NCBI RefSeq assembly: GCF_003858635.1
Contig: NZ_RQJO01000007.1
Coordinates: 1,241,941-1,305,940 of the forward strand
Reading direction: 5' to 3'
Length of the DNA: 64,000 bases
From: Larkinella rosea
Lineage (GTDB): Bacteria; Bacteroidota; Bacteroidia; Cytophagales; Spirosomataceae
Part shown: in pieces, positions 34,293 through 42,539 of the stretch
Numbering within the stretch: position 1 is the stretch's first letter
How the letters are laid out: each line of letters begins with the position of its first letter
Program-made: the position numbers and the translations under genes
The notes under the pieces: model-generated
Seen by the model: only the letters and a program-made list of their open reading frames with translations
What the model was told of the DNA's origin: nothing
Database searches by the model: none

Positions 34293-35366
34293 ATGAATCA
34301 AACGTTTTACCGACGATTGACAACCTTTTTCTCCCGCTGGGAGCTGTGGTACCACATTCTGATGATGCCGGTTCTGTTCCCGATCGGCAATTATTACTTC
34401 GTTGGTCCGCGGTATTTTAGCGATTGGCGGGTGTTCTTGCTGGGAACAGCGGTGGTTTGTGTGCTCTACTGGATCTCCGTCATTGCCCTGACACTCGCCG
34501 TTCGGGGCGTCATTGCCCGGTTCCCGGATGCCCAGCGGGCCACCCTCCGAACACTCGTCATGCTCACGGCAGTGGGTACGCTAACCATTGCCTTAGCGGT
34601 TCTGGACGTCTTTACGTACAGCCTTTTTCCTTCCCTCGGTGTGGTGTTCACCTGGAATGCCATTCGCCCGATTCTAATTCTCGGGCTGATTTTCGACTTG
34701 TGTTTCTGCGTTGCCCTGAACGTTTTTTACACCTACAACCAGTGGCACCGCGATCAGACCGAAAACGAGCTTCTGCGCCAGGCCACGCTGCAACACCAAC
34801 TCGACACACTGAAAATGAAAATCAATCCGCATTTTCTCTTCAACAGCCTCACGTCGCTTTCCTCCCTGATCGGCGAGGACCAGCAACTGGCCGAAGAGTT
34901 TGTCGACCGCCTTTCGAAAGTCTACCGGTATCTGCTGCAAGCCAACACCCGTGAACTGGTGAGCCTACAAACCGAGCTGGACTTTATCGCCAACTACGCC
35001 AGCCTGTTGCAAACCCGCTACGGGGCCAGTTTCCGCATCGAACAGTCGGTCGATGCGGCTTATCTGGATCACCTCCTACCCCCACTAACCCTCCAGTCAC
35101 TACTGGATAACGCGGTCAAATTCAACGCGATGAGTCCGACTAAACCATTGTTCGTCGTGATTGAAACAACATCGAGCGGGCGGTTGAACGTTCGGAATAA
35201 TGTGCAGCGGAAAGCCGTTAAAATGGATATCTCCCAATCCAAACTAGCTGATTTGATGGTCAAATACCGGCAGTTGAGTCGTGAAGAAGTGCAGGTCGAA
35301 GAAACGGCTACGCAATTCGGTGTATCGATTCCGTTACTGGTTTCCCAGCCGATTCAACCCAAATAA
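34293..35366 (+). CDS. LytS-type sensor histidine kinase, copy 1
   Basis: A 357-residue membrane kinase. Four membrane segments (about 20-145) lead to a coiled linker and the PF06580-type His-kinase block, KINPHFLFNSLTSLSSL (H180). It ends with LPPLTLQSLLDNAVKFN, the N-box of the ATPase, in which the usual Glu is replaced by Asp. The final ATPase part is short, as in many Bacteroidota members of this class. The next gene encodes a paralog of exactly the same length. No LytTR response regulator, the usual partner, is adjacent, so the partner must be encoded elsewhere. Confidence 0.88.
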   Translation: MNQTFYRRLTTFFSRWELWYHILMMPVLFPIGNYYFVGPRYFSDWRVFLLGTAVVCVLYWISVIALTLAVRGVIARFPDAQRATLRTLVMLTAVGTLTIALAVLDVFTYSLFPSLGVVFTWNAIRPILILGLIFDLCFCVALNVFYTYNQWHRDQTENELLRQATLQHQLDTLKMKINPHFLFNSLTSLSSLIGEDQQLAEEFVDRLSKVYRYLLQANTRELVSLQTELDFIANYASLLQTRYGASFRIEQSVDAAYLDHLLPPLTLQSLLDNAVKFNAMSPTKPLFVVIETTSSGRLNVRNNVQRKAVKMDISQSKLADLMVKYRQLSREEVQVEETATQFGVSIPLLVSQPIQPK

Positions 35367-35496
35367 CCCGGGTTTGTCTCCAGTTTACAATTTAAACGGT
35401 GTTCTTTGCAATTCAGGACACGATTTAGACAATCAATTCCGAAAGTTCGTGTTTTTGGAAACCCATGCAGTTATATTGAGCGCACACGATCGGAGT

Positions 35497-36570
35497 ATGA
35501 AGTCGGCCATTTTACCCTTTTTTCGTCGTTTTCCGCGCTTACGGAAACAAAGCCAGTGGCACTTTCTGCTGCTTTTTCCGTGGTTTATTCCGCTCATTTC
35601 CTACTGGGTAATCGGCGACCGGTACCTCACACATCCCGGAACGTTCATCTGGGCAACCCTGTTAAATCTGGTCATTGCCAGTGGTTGTTTATTTACGCTC
35701 GATCAATTGACGCAATGGGTAGTTCGCCGGTATCCGAACCTCGGCCAGACCTGGCAGCGGGTCTGGCGACTATTGCTGGTTTTCATTCTGATCACGCCTT
35801 TTTTTATTCTGGGCGGGATTTTTCTGTATGATACGTTCCACCTGTTCGGGTACCACCACGATCCGGGTTCGACCGGTCAGATCCTCTTACTTAATCTGGC
35901 AGCCAATCTGGTATCGGTGGGCATCGACGAGAGTGTGTATTCGCTGAACCGCTGGCGGGAAAACACGATGGAGAAAGAGCAGTTGAAAAAAGTCAACCTG
36001 CAAAGTCAGTACGAAAGCCTGAAAAGTCAGGTCAACCCACATTTTCTGTTCAACAGCCTCAACTCCCTTTCCTCGCTGATTGCCGACGAACCGGCGCGCG
36101 CCGAAGAGTTTGTCGACGAAATGTCGAAAGTGTACCGGTATTTGCTCCAGACGAACGAAGGTGAACTGACGACACTGGCCACCGAACTGACCTTCATTCA
36201 GTCGTACTTCCACTTGCTCAAAACTCGTTACGGTTCCGGGATTACCCTGGAAGTGTCGGTGGCCGAACCCTACCTGAGCTACCAGCTCCCCCCGCTGACC
36301 CTTCAGATGCTGGTCGAGAATGCCGTCAAACATAACGTCATTCACGCCAATAAACCGTTGCTGATCGAGATCAAAACCACGCAGGTGGGCCGGTTGCTGG
36401 TACGGAACAACCTTCAGCAAAAAACCGGTCGGGTGGCGTCCAACCAGGTTGGACTGACCAACATTATGGCCAAATACCGCCTGCTGGCCCAAAGCGATCC
36501 CATTGTAACTTCCGACAGTTCGTATTTTACCGTGGCCCTCCCCCTGCTGGAACCCAAAAGTTCCGGATAA
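35497..36570 (+). CDS. LytS-type sensor histidine kinase, copy 2
   Basis: A 357-residue paralog of the preceding kinase. The start at 35497 (MKSAILPFFRRFPRL) fits; the open frame extends 72 codons upstream, overlapping the other gene out of frame, and that part is rejected. Four membrane segments (about 22-145), then KSQVNPHFLFNSLNSLSSL (H182) and LPPLTLQMLVENAVKHN, here with the canonical Glu-Asn N-box. The ending VGLTNIMAKYRLL is the usual G-region remnant of this class. The tandem pair probably arose by duplication; copy 2 keeps the more canonical residues. Confidence 0.88.
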   Translation: MKSAILPFFRRFPRLRKQSQWHFLLLFPWFIPLISYWVIGDRYLTHPGTFIWATLLNLVIASGCLFTLDQLTQWVVRRYPNLGQTWQRVWRLLLVFILITPFFILGGIFLYDTFHLFGYHHDPGSTGQILLLNLAANLVSVGIDESVYSLNRWRENTMEKEQLKKVNLQSQYESLKSQVNPHFLFNSLNSLSSLIADEPARAEEFVDEMSKVYRYLLQTNEGELTTLATELTFIQSYFHLLKTRYGSGITLEVSVAEPYLSYQLPPLTLQMLVENAVKHNVIHANKPLLIEIKTTQVGRLLVRNNLQQKTGRVASNQVGLTNIMAKYRLLAQSDPIVTSDSSYFTVALPLLEPKSSG

Positions 36571-36580
36571 CCGTTCCCTA

Positions 36581-36629
36581 AATTTCGGTAAGAGTCTATT
36601 GGCGAAATGGTTACCTTCATCGGCGTTCC
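36581..36629 (+). promoter_or_regulatory. Repeated promoter cassette, copy A (before M64 gene 1)
   Basis: This stretch (AATTTCGGTAAGAG ... GGTTACCTTCATCGGC) aligns base by base with 42477-42524 and 45405-45452. It starts 11 bases after the kinase stop and ends 14 bases before the ATG at 36644. The GGTTACCTT core corresponds to GGTTACTTT of the other two copies, a probable -7 region. Copy A is the most diverged. Confidence 0.65.
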
Positions 36630-36643
36630 AAAACCGTTTTGCT

Positions 36644-39514
36644 ATGTCGGTCCCTTCAGTCGCATTCAATCCGTGTTACGACATTCACCTGCTCCGGGGT
36701 CAGGTCATTAAAATTGTCGACGAAGAAGACGAATACAGCCTGCTGGAGCTGAACGAAGAACCGGTTTTCGACTACATCACCGATCATCCGGAGATCCGTT
36801 GCAGCTTTCGATTCAGTTTTGAAGAAGCAGATGCGGCTACCTTCGCCATCGAGATCACGCGCTCCAACTTTTCGGATCCCGACCTGTCGTACCTGGTCAT
36901 CACGCTGCTTGATGGCGAACCGGCTGACCCCAAAAACCGCATTCGGAATTTTTACCTTTTCGCGAAGGTGGAAGACGATGAAGAAGAGATTGAAATAAGC
37001 CTCCGGATTCACATCCACAACAAAATGGAGGAGGTCTGGATTACACCCAACCCGATTACGGTTTATAACCGCGTCGATTGCTCGCCCTATCTGCGGGCGC
37101 GGTACGACGATCAGGTGGTGGCCGAAATCGGAACGGTTTTCAGGGGGGATAACGGCGACGAGGTGTTGTACCACATCGAGCCCCGGCCCGCCATTCGGTG
37201 GAGTTCGCCCACGACCGACCTCATTGATGAAGACGACGGCACCATCAGTGCCACGAATCAAACCGGTACGCACCGCATCACCGTCAGCGTTCGCTGGGGG
37301 CAGACGTTTGAAAACCAGGCCGAAGTGATTTTCTCGGAAAACCTGACCGAATCATCTCCCCTGCGCGCCGAACCGGTAGCCACCAGCCAGGGACCCGGCC
37401 TGAAAGGGCTGGAAACGGCGACTAATATTCTTTTTTTGTCGGATGGTTTTACGGACGAACAGGAATACGACTTCAAGATTTTTGTGCTGGAGTACGTCAG
37501 CGATCTGGTGAATAAAAAAATCACCTCGCCCTTCGATCTGCTGAAGAAATCGATCAATTTCTGGATGGTTTTTGTCCCTTCCCGGCAAAGCGGGGCTACG
37601 TATCGGGGCGAACTGTGCGTCGAAAAACGAACCAAACCCAATAGCTTCGAGGAAATTTTCGGCGTTGAATTCGACGAACCGATTGATCCGGGGAACCGCG
37701 ATGTGTCGGAATGGACCATCCGAAACCTGTTTTACAAAGTAGGTTTGCCCGTTCGGGCGGAAGGCGACCCCAACGACGCAGCGGTTTTCAGTCAGATTAT
37801 TGAAAAATGGCGCGAAACCACCCTGCTGACCAGCGGGCAGCTCGATCACCTGGAAACTGACAAAACCCTCGTCCGGGAATGGCAGCGTTACGCCGACCGG
37901 CGGCTTCCCGACGCGGTCGATACGGCTTTCGGGATTACCGTAAATAACCACACGGCGGCTGAGCACGACGGGGATTTCAATAGGATCAATTTCGACGGCA
38001 AACGGATTCAGCGCGGAGACTTGGATCGTTTCTTCCGGAACCTCCGCACCCGCGCCGAACCATCGAACCCGGAAACCCGGATCGGCCCCCGGTTTATTCT
38101 CGACGACAACGAAAATCCGGGCCGGGACTGGGATAACGTCGTCATTTTGACGGCTGCCCAGCAGGGAACCGCCCAGAATATCAACGGAAATATGTTCGCT
38201 CAGGTCGTCGAACTGGACCAGCTGATCATGGCGGGCAAACTGACGGATTTACGAATGTCGGTGGCTCCCACCGAAATGCCGTTGCAAATGTCGAATGCGT
38301 TAAAGGCTACGTTGACGCACGAACTGTGTCATTCGTTCGGACTAGGTGACGAATACGCCACAAGCCCGCCGAAAAAATTCAACAAAAAACCGGTCGATGA
38401 CATTACCTGGGATTTTGCTATTTATCCCTCGCAGCCCTCCGTGCTGGATATTTACGCGAACCTTCAGGCGAAAAAAGATCTGCGCAAAAATCCGTCGAAC
38501 GCCAACAGCGCAATTGATGCACTCAAGATCAAATGGCGGTACCACCGAATTCAGAAATGCGGGCTGGTTTCCACGATTGCCGTTAACCAGAATACCATTT
38601 CCCTCACCCTGCAGGATCAGGTGCAATTGTCGCGGTTTTCGGCCGGGACCACGGTTTTTCTCCGGAAACGCCAACGAAGAAAGGACATTTACCTATTGGT
38701 TTCCTCAACCGACGTCAATCCGTTCGTGGAAAATACCATTGTTCATCCGACCTGGATTTCCTCCCGGTTTTTTGGCCGGGCTCAGATTACGGCGGTCGAT
38801 GTACCCAACGACCAGGTGACGATTCGTTCGGCCCGGACATCGACCACCCTGACGGTAACCCTCCAGCCCGGCAGCGTCAATGCCCTGAGCGTCGGGCAGA
38901 CGGTTTTTATCGAAACCCAAAGCACCAACCCAGTTCACACGATTTTCCGGACAGATCCTAACGATTTTACGCGAGCCGTTTCGCCCCTGCTGACGGTGAC
39001 GGATGTCAATATGGGAGACCAGACCATGACGCTGTCCGTTCCGTCCGATGAAACCCTTATCGATTATTTGCAAACGATCGACGAACGGGAAGTGATGATC
39101 GTCTACAAACCGGTCGAACTGCCCGCTGACGAGCGGACGCCGGAGTATTCCCACGCCGAACTGATCGCGAAACCCGTTCTCTTTCATTTGAAGGATAACC
39201 CCTTCCCATTCAATTCCGACGACCAAAACCGGGAAATTGTCGTGGAAGGATCGAATACCCGCATTCCAAGCCAGCTTGTGCCGTGCTGTTCACGCAATAA
39301 AAAACAAATCGTTGGCTTATACAGCGGGGGCAAAAAATACCACGGCAGCATTTATCACCCCACGCCTTTTTGTCTAATGCGTCATCAATACGTCGGTGAA
39401 AAATACACCGAGCTCTGCGCTGTCTGCCGCTACACGCTGGTCAATCTGATCGACCCCAACCGGTTTGGCGCTTTTGATGACGATTACATGAGTCGGAAAA
39501 TTTATCCATCGTGA
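36644..39514 (+). CDS. M64-family metalloprotease, large paralog 1
   Basis: A 956-residue protein without a signal peptide, membrane segment or T9SS tail. The start at 36644 is chosen because an upstream TTG (36599) lies inside the promoter cassette. Residues about 5-20 carry NPCYDIHLLRGQ, shared with the two following paralogs. About 100-235 is Ig-like (VWITPNPITVY ... ITVSVRWG). The M64 ('IgA peptidase') domain starts with NILFLSDGFTDEQ (about 260) and holds the zinc site HELCHSFGLGDEY (H559, E560, H563, D569). A beta-rich insertion (about 640-870) separates it from the C-terminal Cys cluster C881-C882 / C910 / C925-x-x-C928. M64 proteins are usually about 400-450 residues; this is twice that. 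The substrate is unknown. Confidence 0.85.
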   Translation: MSVPSVAFNPCYDIHLLRGQVIKIVDEEDEYSLLELNEEPVFDYITDHPEIRCSFRFSFEEADAATFAIEITRSNFSDPDLSYLVITLLDGEPADPKNRIRNFYLFAKVEDDEEEIEISLRIHIHNKMEEVWITPNPITVYNRVDCSPYLRARYDDQVVAEIGTVFRGDNGDEVLYHIEPRPAIRWSSPTTDLIDEDDGTISATNQTGTHRITVSVRWGQTFENQAEVIFSENLTESSPLRAEPVATSQGPGLKGLETATNILFLSDGFTDEQEYDFKIFVLEYVSDLVNKKITSPFDLLKKSINFWMVFVPSRQSGATYRGELCVEKRTKPNSFEEIFGVEFDEPIDPGNRDVSEWTIRNLFYKVGLPVRAEGDPNDAAVFSQIIEKWRETTLLTSGQLDHLETDKTLVREWQRYADRRLPDAVDTAFGITVNNHTAAEHDGDFNRINFDGKRIQRGDLDRFFRNLRTRAEPSNPETRIGPRFILDDNENPGRDWDNVVILTAAQQGTAQNINGNMFAQVVELDQLIMAGKLTDLRMSVAPTEMPLQMSNALKATLTHELCHSFGLGDEYATSPPKKFNKKPVDDITWDFAIYPSQPSVLDIYANLQAKKDLRKNPSNANSAIDALKIKWRYHRIQKCGLVSTIAVNQNTISLTLQDQVQLSRFSAGTTVFLRKRQRRKDIYLLVSSTDVNPFVENTIVHPTWISSRFFGRAQITAVDVPNDQVTIRSARTSTTLTVTLQPGSVNALSVGQTVFIETQSTNPVHTIFRTDPNDFTRAVSPLLTVTDVNMGDQTMTLSVPSDETLIDYLQTIDEREVMIVYKPVELPADERTPEYSHAELIAKPVLFHLKDNPFPFNSDDQNREIVVEGSNTRIPSQLVPCCSRNKKQIVGLYSGGKKYHGSIYHPTPFCLMRHQYVGEKYTELCAVCRYTLVNLIDPNRFGAFDDDYMSRKIYPS

Positions 39515-39517
39515 GTT

Positions 39518-42460
39518 ATGGCCGTTCCCTTCATCCGGTTTACGCCCCCTTACGACGTTCATTTGCTGCGGGGGCAGTCGTTTCAGCTCATCAGCGACGG
39601 GCTGCGAGCAGCTGACAACAGCCCGTTTGTCGATTTGCTGAAGATCGGCGATAGCTATCCCGGCCCGTACATCGACGCCCATCCAACCCACCAATACCGG
39701 TTTCGGTTCAGTTTTGACGAAGCCAAAGCCGCTGATTTTGGCATTCATATTTCAAATCCCGTCGCCGATCCGCGCAAACCCGACTGCCTGATCCAACTCG
39801 ACGCGGCCGAACCGACGCTGGCCGAAAACCGCATCCGCAATTTTTACGTCTTCGCGCAGGTCATCGACACGCTCGGCACGCCCAGCCCGGACGACGATTT
39901 AAGGAACGAAACCGCTTTACGCATTCACATTCACACGTCGATCGCCGAAGTCTGGTTAACGCCCAACCCGCTCACGATTTATCAGGGGCTGTATTACCGC
40001 GCCGAACTCTACGCCCGCTTCGACGACGGCTGCATTGCCAAAATTGGTAATTCTCTGTTTCAGGGAAATCACGGTTCCGGTTTTCGGTACAACATCAGTC
40101 CGCCGATTACCGTCGCCTGGGATTCCGACACCCCCGGTTTTATTGGTCCGGGATTCGACACCCTCCGGCCGCAGAATCTGTCGGGCACCCACCGCATTTC
40201 AGCCGAAGTATCATTCAACGGAACCACCTTGCCACCAGCCCGGGCCGACGTGGTGATCTCCGAAATGCTGACCCACGCGACGTCCCTGCGCGCCGAACTG
40301 GTGGCCACGGGCTTCGGACCCGGTTTTTCGAAACTGGACACCGTTCCCAACCTGTTGTTTTTGTCCGAAGGCTTCACCGACGACCAGGAGTTCGAGTTCA
40401 AATCGCTGATCGCCGATTACGTGTACGATCTGGTCAGTAAAAAAATCACCTCGCCGTTTAACCTGTTGAAAGGGTCCGTCAATTACTGGATGGTTTTCAT
40501 TCCCTCGCGCGAACCCGGCCTTGCAACCTTCGGCGAACAGCGGGTCACGGAAGAAACCAATTCCATCAACCTGGTTCAGTTGGAAGGAACGACGATTCCG
40601 TTCATCGAAAAACCGGTCAACCTGTCTGTCTCAGACTGGACGATCAATCACCTGCTGTATTTTGTCGGATTGCCCGCGCGCTTCGAAGGCAACAGCCCCG
40701 ACGAACTGCTCGCCGAGAAATGGAAAGCCACCACCAACCTGACCGACAATCAGGTCGATGATTTAATCGAGAACTGTACGGAATTGATCGAAGAGTGGAA
40801 ATCGTACGCGGAACGACGCCTGCCCGAAGTTCCCGACACGGCGCTGGGCGTCAGGGTCAATGATTACACGGCGGCCCGGTACGACGACGATTACAACATG
40901 ATAAACCTGGATGCCAAACGGACGCACCGGGATTATCTGGACGATTTTTTCTATGGTTTGCGGGATGCCGCCAACAACCCGGTGGGTCGAACGTTCATCA
41001 AATCGCCCCAGTCGACGCCGGAACCAACGCTGCCGCAGGGTAAAGATTGGGATAACGTCGTCATTTTGACGGCCTTCAAGCGCGGGCGGGCGCAGAACGA
41101 GGATGGATACATGTTCTCGAACATCGGCAGTCAGGATTTTGATGAACTAACCGGCGACCTGACGCATAACCGCGTTTCCATCGAACCCGTCACGATGCCC
41201 TTCAAAATTCCTCCCGGCCTGAAAGGAACCATCACTCACGAGATTTGCCATTCTTTCGGGTTGGGTGACGAATACGGCGAATCGCCCCCTTCGGATTCCT
41301 TCAGAAAAAAACCGGTCAACCATCCGGACGTTGTTGGCTGGGCATTCGCCAACTACGACGGCGACGGGGCCAGTCTGGACAATTACAGTAATCTGCAGGC
41401 CAAAGCCGATCTGAAAATTCTGGGGACGGACGGCACCCCGCTTCTCAATCCGTACCGCATCAAATGGCGGTATCACCTCATGCAGAAATGCGGGATGGTG
41501 ACGGCCGTTTCGGCGACCGCATCGACGCTCACCCTCACGCTGCAACGGAACCAGGCGGCTCAATTTGCCGCAGGCAATGCGGTTTTTCTGCGAAAACGGA
41601 AGAAAGACGGTTTTGCCTATCGGATTTCGGAAACGACTGGCAGCCCCCCGGTTTCCATTAGTCTGGTCTTACATCCGGACCCGGTTCCTTCGGAGTTTTT
41701 GGGCGACACCACCGTCCAGTCGGTTGATCCGGCGCAGGAACGTGTGACGATTGAAAAAGTGGTCGGTTTTGGGCCTACCCGGCAGACCGTTACCCTGGAT
41801 CTGACGCTGGAAAGCGGAAAAGCGGTTTTGTGTCAGCCGGGTCAAACCATTCGAATCGGTCAGGATAGCCGTCCGGGACCGATTTTCACGACCTTTCGCT
41901 CGGCCACCGGCGAGATCGAGCAAAAGGCCATTTCGCCCTTGCTGACCATTTCCAGCGTCAACGCATCCGCCAACCAGCTCGTGCTGACTATTCCGGCCGA
42001 CTTCCCGGATTTCCTGAAAACAAAGACGTCCAACGACGATCTGATCGTTTATCAGCCCATCGACATGCCGGAGGGGCAACGCTCGCACGACTATCCCCAC
42101 AAGGAAATCATTGCCAAACCGGTGCTGGATCACCTGTTGGTTCATTCGTTTCCGTTCAACGCCGATCCAGAAACCCGGGAGGTGATCGATACCGGATCCG
42201 GTACGGAGATTCCGAGCCGGCTGGTCCCCTGCTGTTCCAAACGGGAGCGGGAAATCATTGGCCTGTACTCGGGGGGTGCGCGGAACCACGGCGGTATTTA
42301 CCACCCGGCGGCCCAGTGCATGATGCGGCACCACACGGACCACAACCGGCACATCGAGCTTTGCGCCGTCTGCCGCTACACCCTGATCAACCTCGTCGAT
42401 CCAACCCAGTTTGGAGCCTTCACCACCGATTACCTCGATCGCAAAATTTACCCGGACTGA
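39518..42460 (+). CDS. M64-family metalloprotease, large paralog 2
   Basis: A 980-residue paralog, beginning 3 bp after the stop of paralog 1 and hence co-transcribed with it. It repeats the same order: PPYDVHLLRGQ, an Ig-like part (VWLTPNPLTIY), NLLFLSEGFTDDQ, zinc site HEICHSFGLGDEY (H574, E575, H578), beta insertion, and the cluster VPCCS ... CMMRH ... LCAVCRYTL. It too lacks any export signal. All catalytic ligands are intact. Divergence from paralog 1 is spread over the whole length, so the duplication is not recent. Confidence 0.85.
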   Translation: MAVPFIRFTPPYDVHLLRGQSFQLISDGLRAADNSPFVDLLKIGDSYPGPYIDAHPTHQYRFRFSFDEAKAADFGIHISNPVADPRKPDCLIQLDAAEPTLAENRIRNFYVFAQVIDTLGTPSPDDDLRNETALRIHIHTSIAEVWLTPNPLTIYQGLYYRAELYARFDDGCIAKIGNSLFQGNHGSGFRYNISPPITVAWDSDTPGFIGPGFDTLRPQNLSGTHRISAEVSFNGTTLPPARADVVISEMLTHATSLRAELVATGFGPGFSKLDTVPNLLFLSEGFTDDQEFEFKSLIADYVYDLVSKKITSPFNLLKGSVNYWMVFIPSREPGLATFGEQRVTEETNSINLVQLEGTTIPFIEKPVNLSVSDWTINHLLYFVGLPARFEGNSPDELLAEKWKATTNLTDNQVDDLIENCTELIEEWKSYAERRLPEVPDTALGVRVNDYTAARYDDDYNMINLDAKRTHRDYLDDFFYGLRDAANNPVGRTFIKSPQSTPEPTLPQGKDWDNVVILTAFKRGRAQNEDGYMFSNIGSQDFDELTGDLTHNRVSIEPVTMPFKIPPGLKGTITHEICHSFGLGDEYGESPPSDSFRKKPVNHPDVVGWAFANYDGDGASLDNYSNLQAKADLKILGTDGTPLLNPYRIKWRYHLMQKCGMVTAVSATASTLTLTLQRNQAAQFAAGNAVFLRKRKKDGFAYRISETTGSPPVSISLVLHPDPVPSEFLGDTTVQSVDPAQERVTIEKVVGFGPTRQTVTLDLTLESGKAVLCQPGQTIRIGQDSRPGPIFTTFRSATGEIEQKAISPLLTISSVNASANQLVLTIPADFPDFLKTKTSNDDLIVYQPIDMPEGQRSHDYPHKEIIAKPVLDHLLVHSFPFNADPETREVIDTGSGTEIPSRLVPCCSKREREIIGLYSGGARNHGGIYHPAAQCMMRHHTDHNRHIELCAVCRYTLINLVDPTQFGAFTTDYLDRKIYPD

Positions 42461-42476
42461 GCGAAGCCGTTTGCTC

Positions 42477-42524
42477 AATTTCCGTAAAAGCCTATGGCAG
42501 AATTGGTTACTTTGACCGACATTC
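42477..42524 (+). promoter_or_regulatory. Repeated promoter cassette, copy B (before M64 gene 3)
   Basis: Begins AATTTCCGTAAAAGCCTATG and continues AGAATTGGTTACTTTGACCG. It matches copy C at 45405-45452 almost completely and copy A at 36581 more loosely. It starts 16 bases after the stop of paralog 2 and ends 15 bases before the ATG at 42540. TTACTTTG is close to the Bacteroidota -7 box. Confidence 0.75.
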
Positions 42525-42539
42525 CTAAAAGATCCTTCC

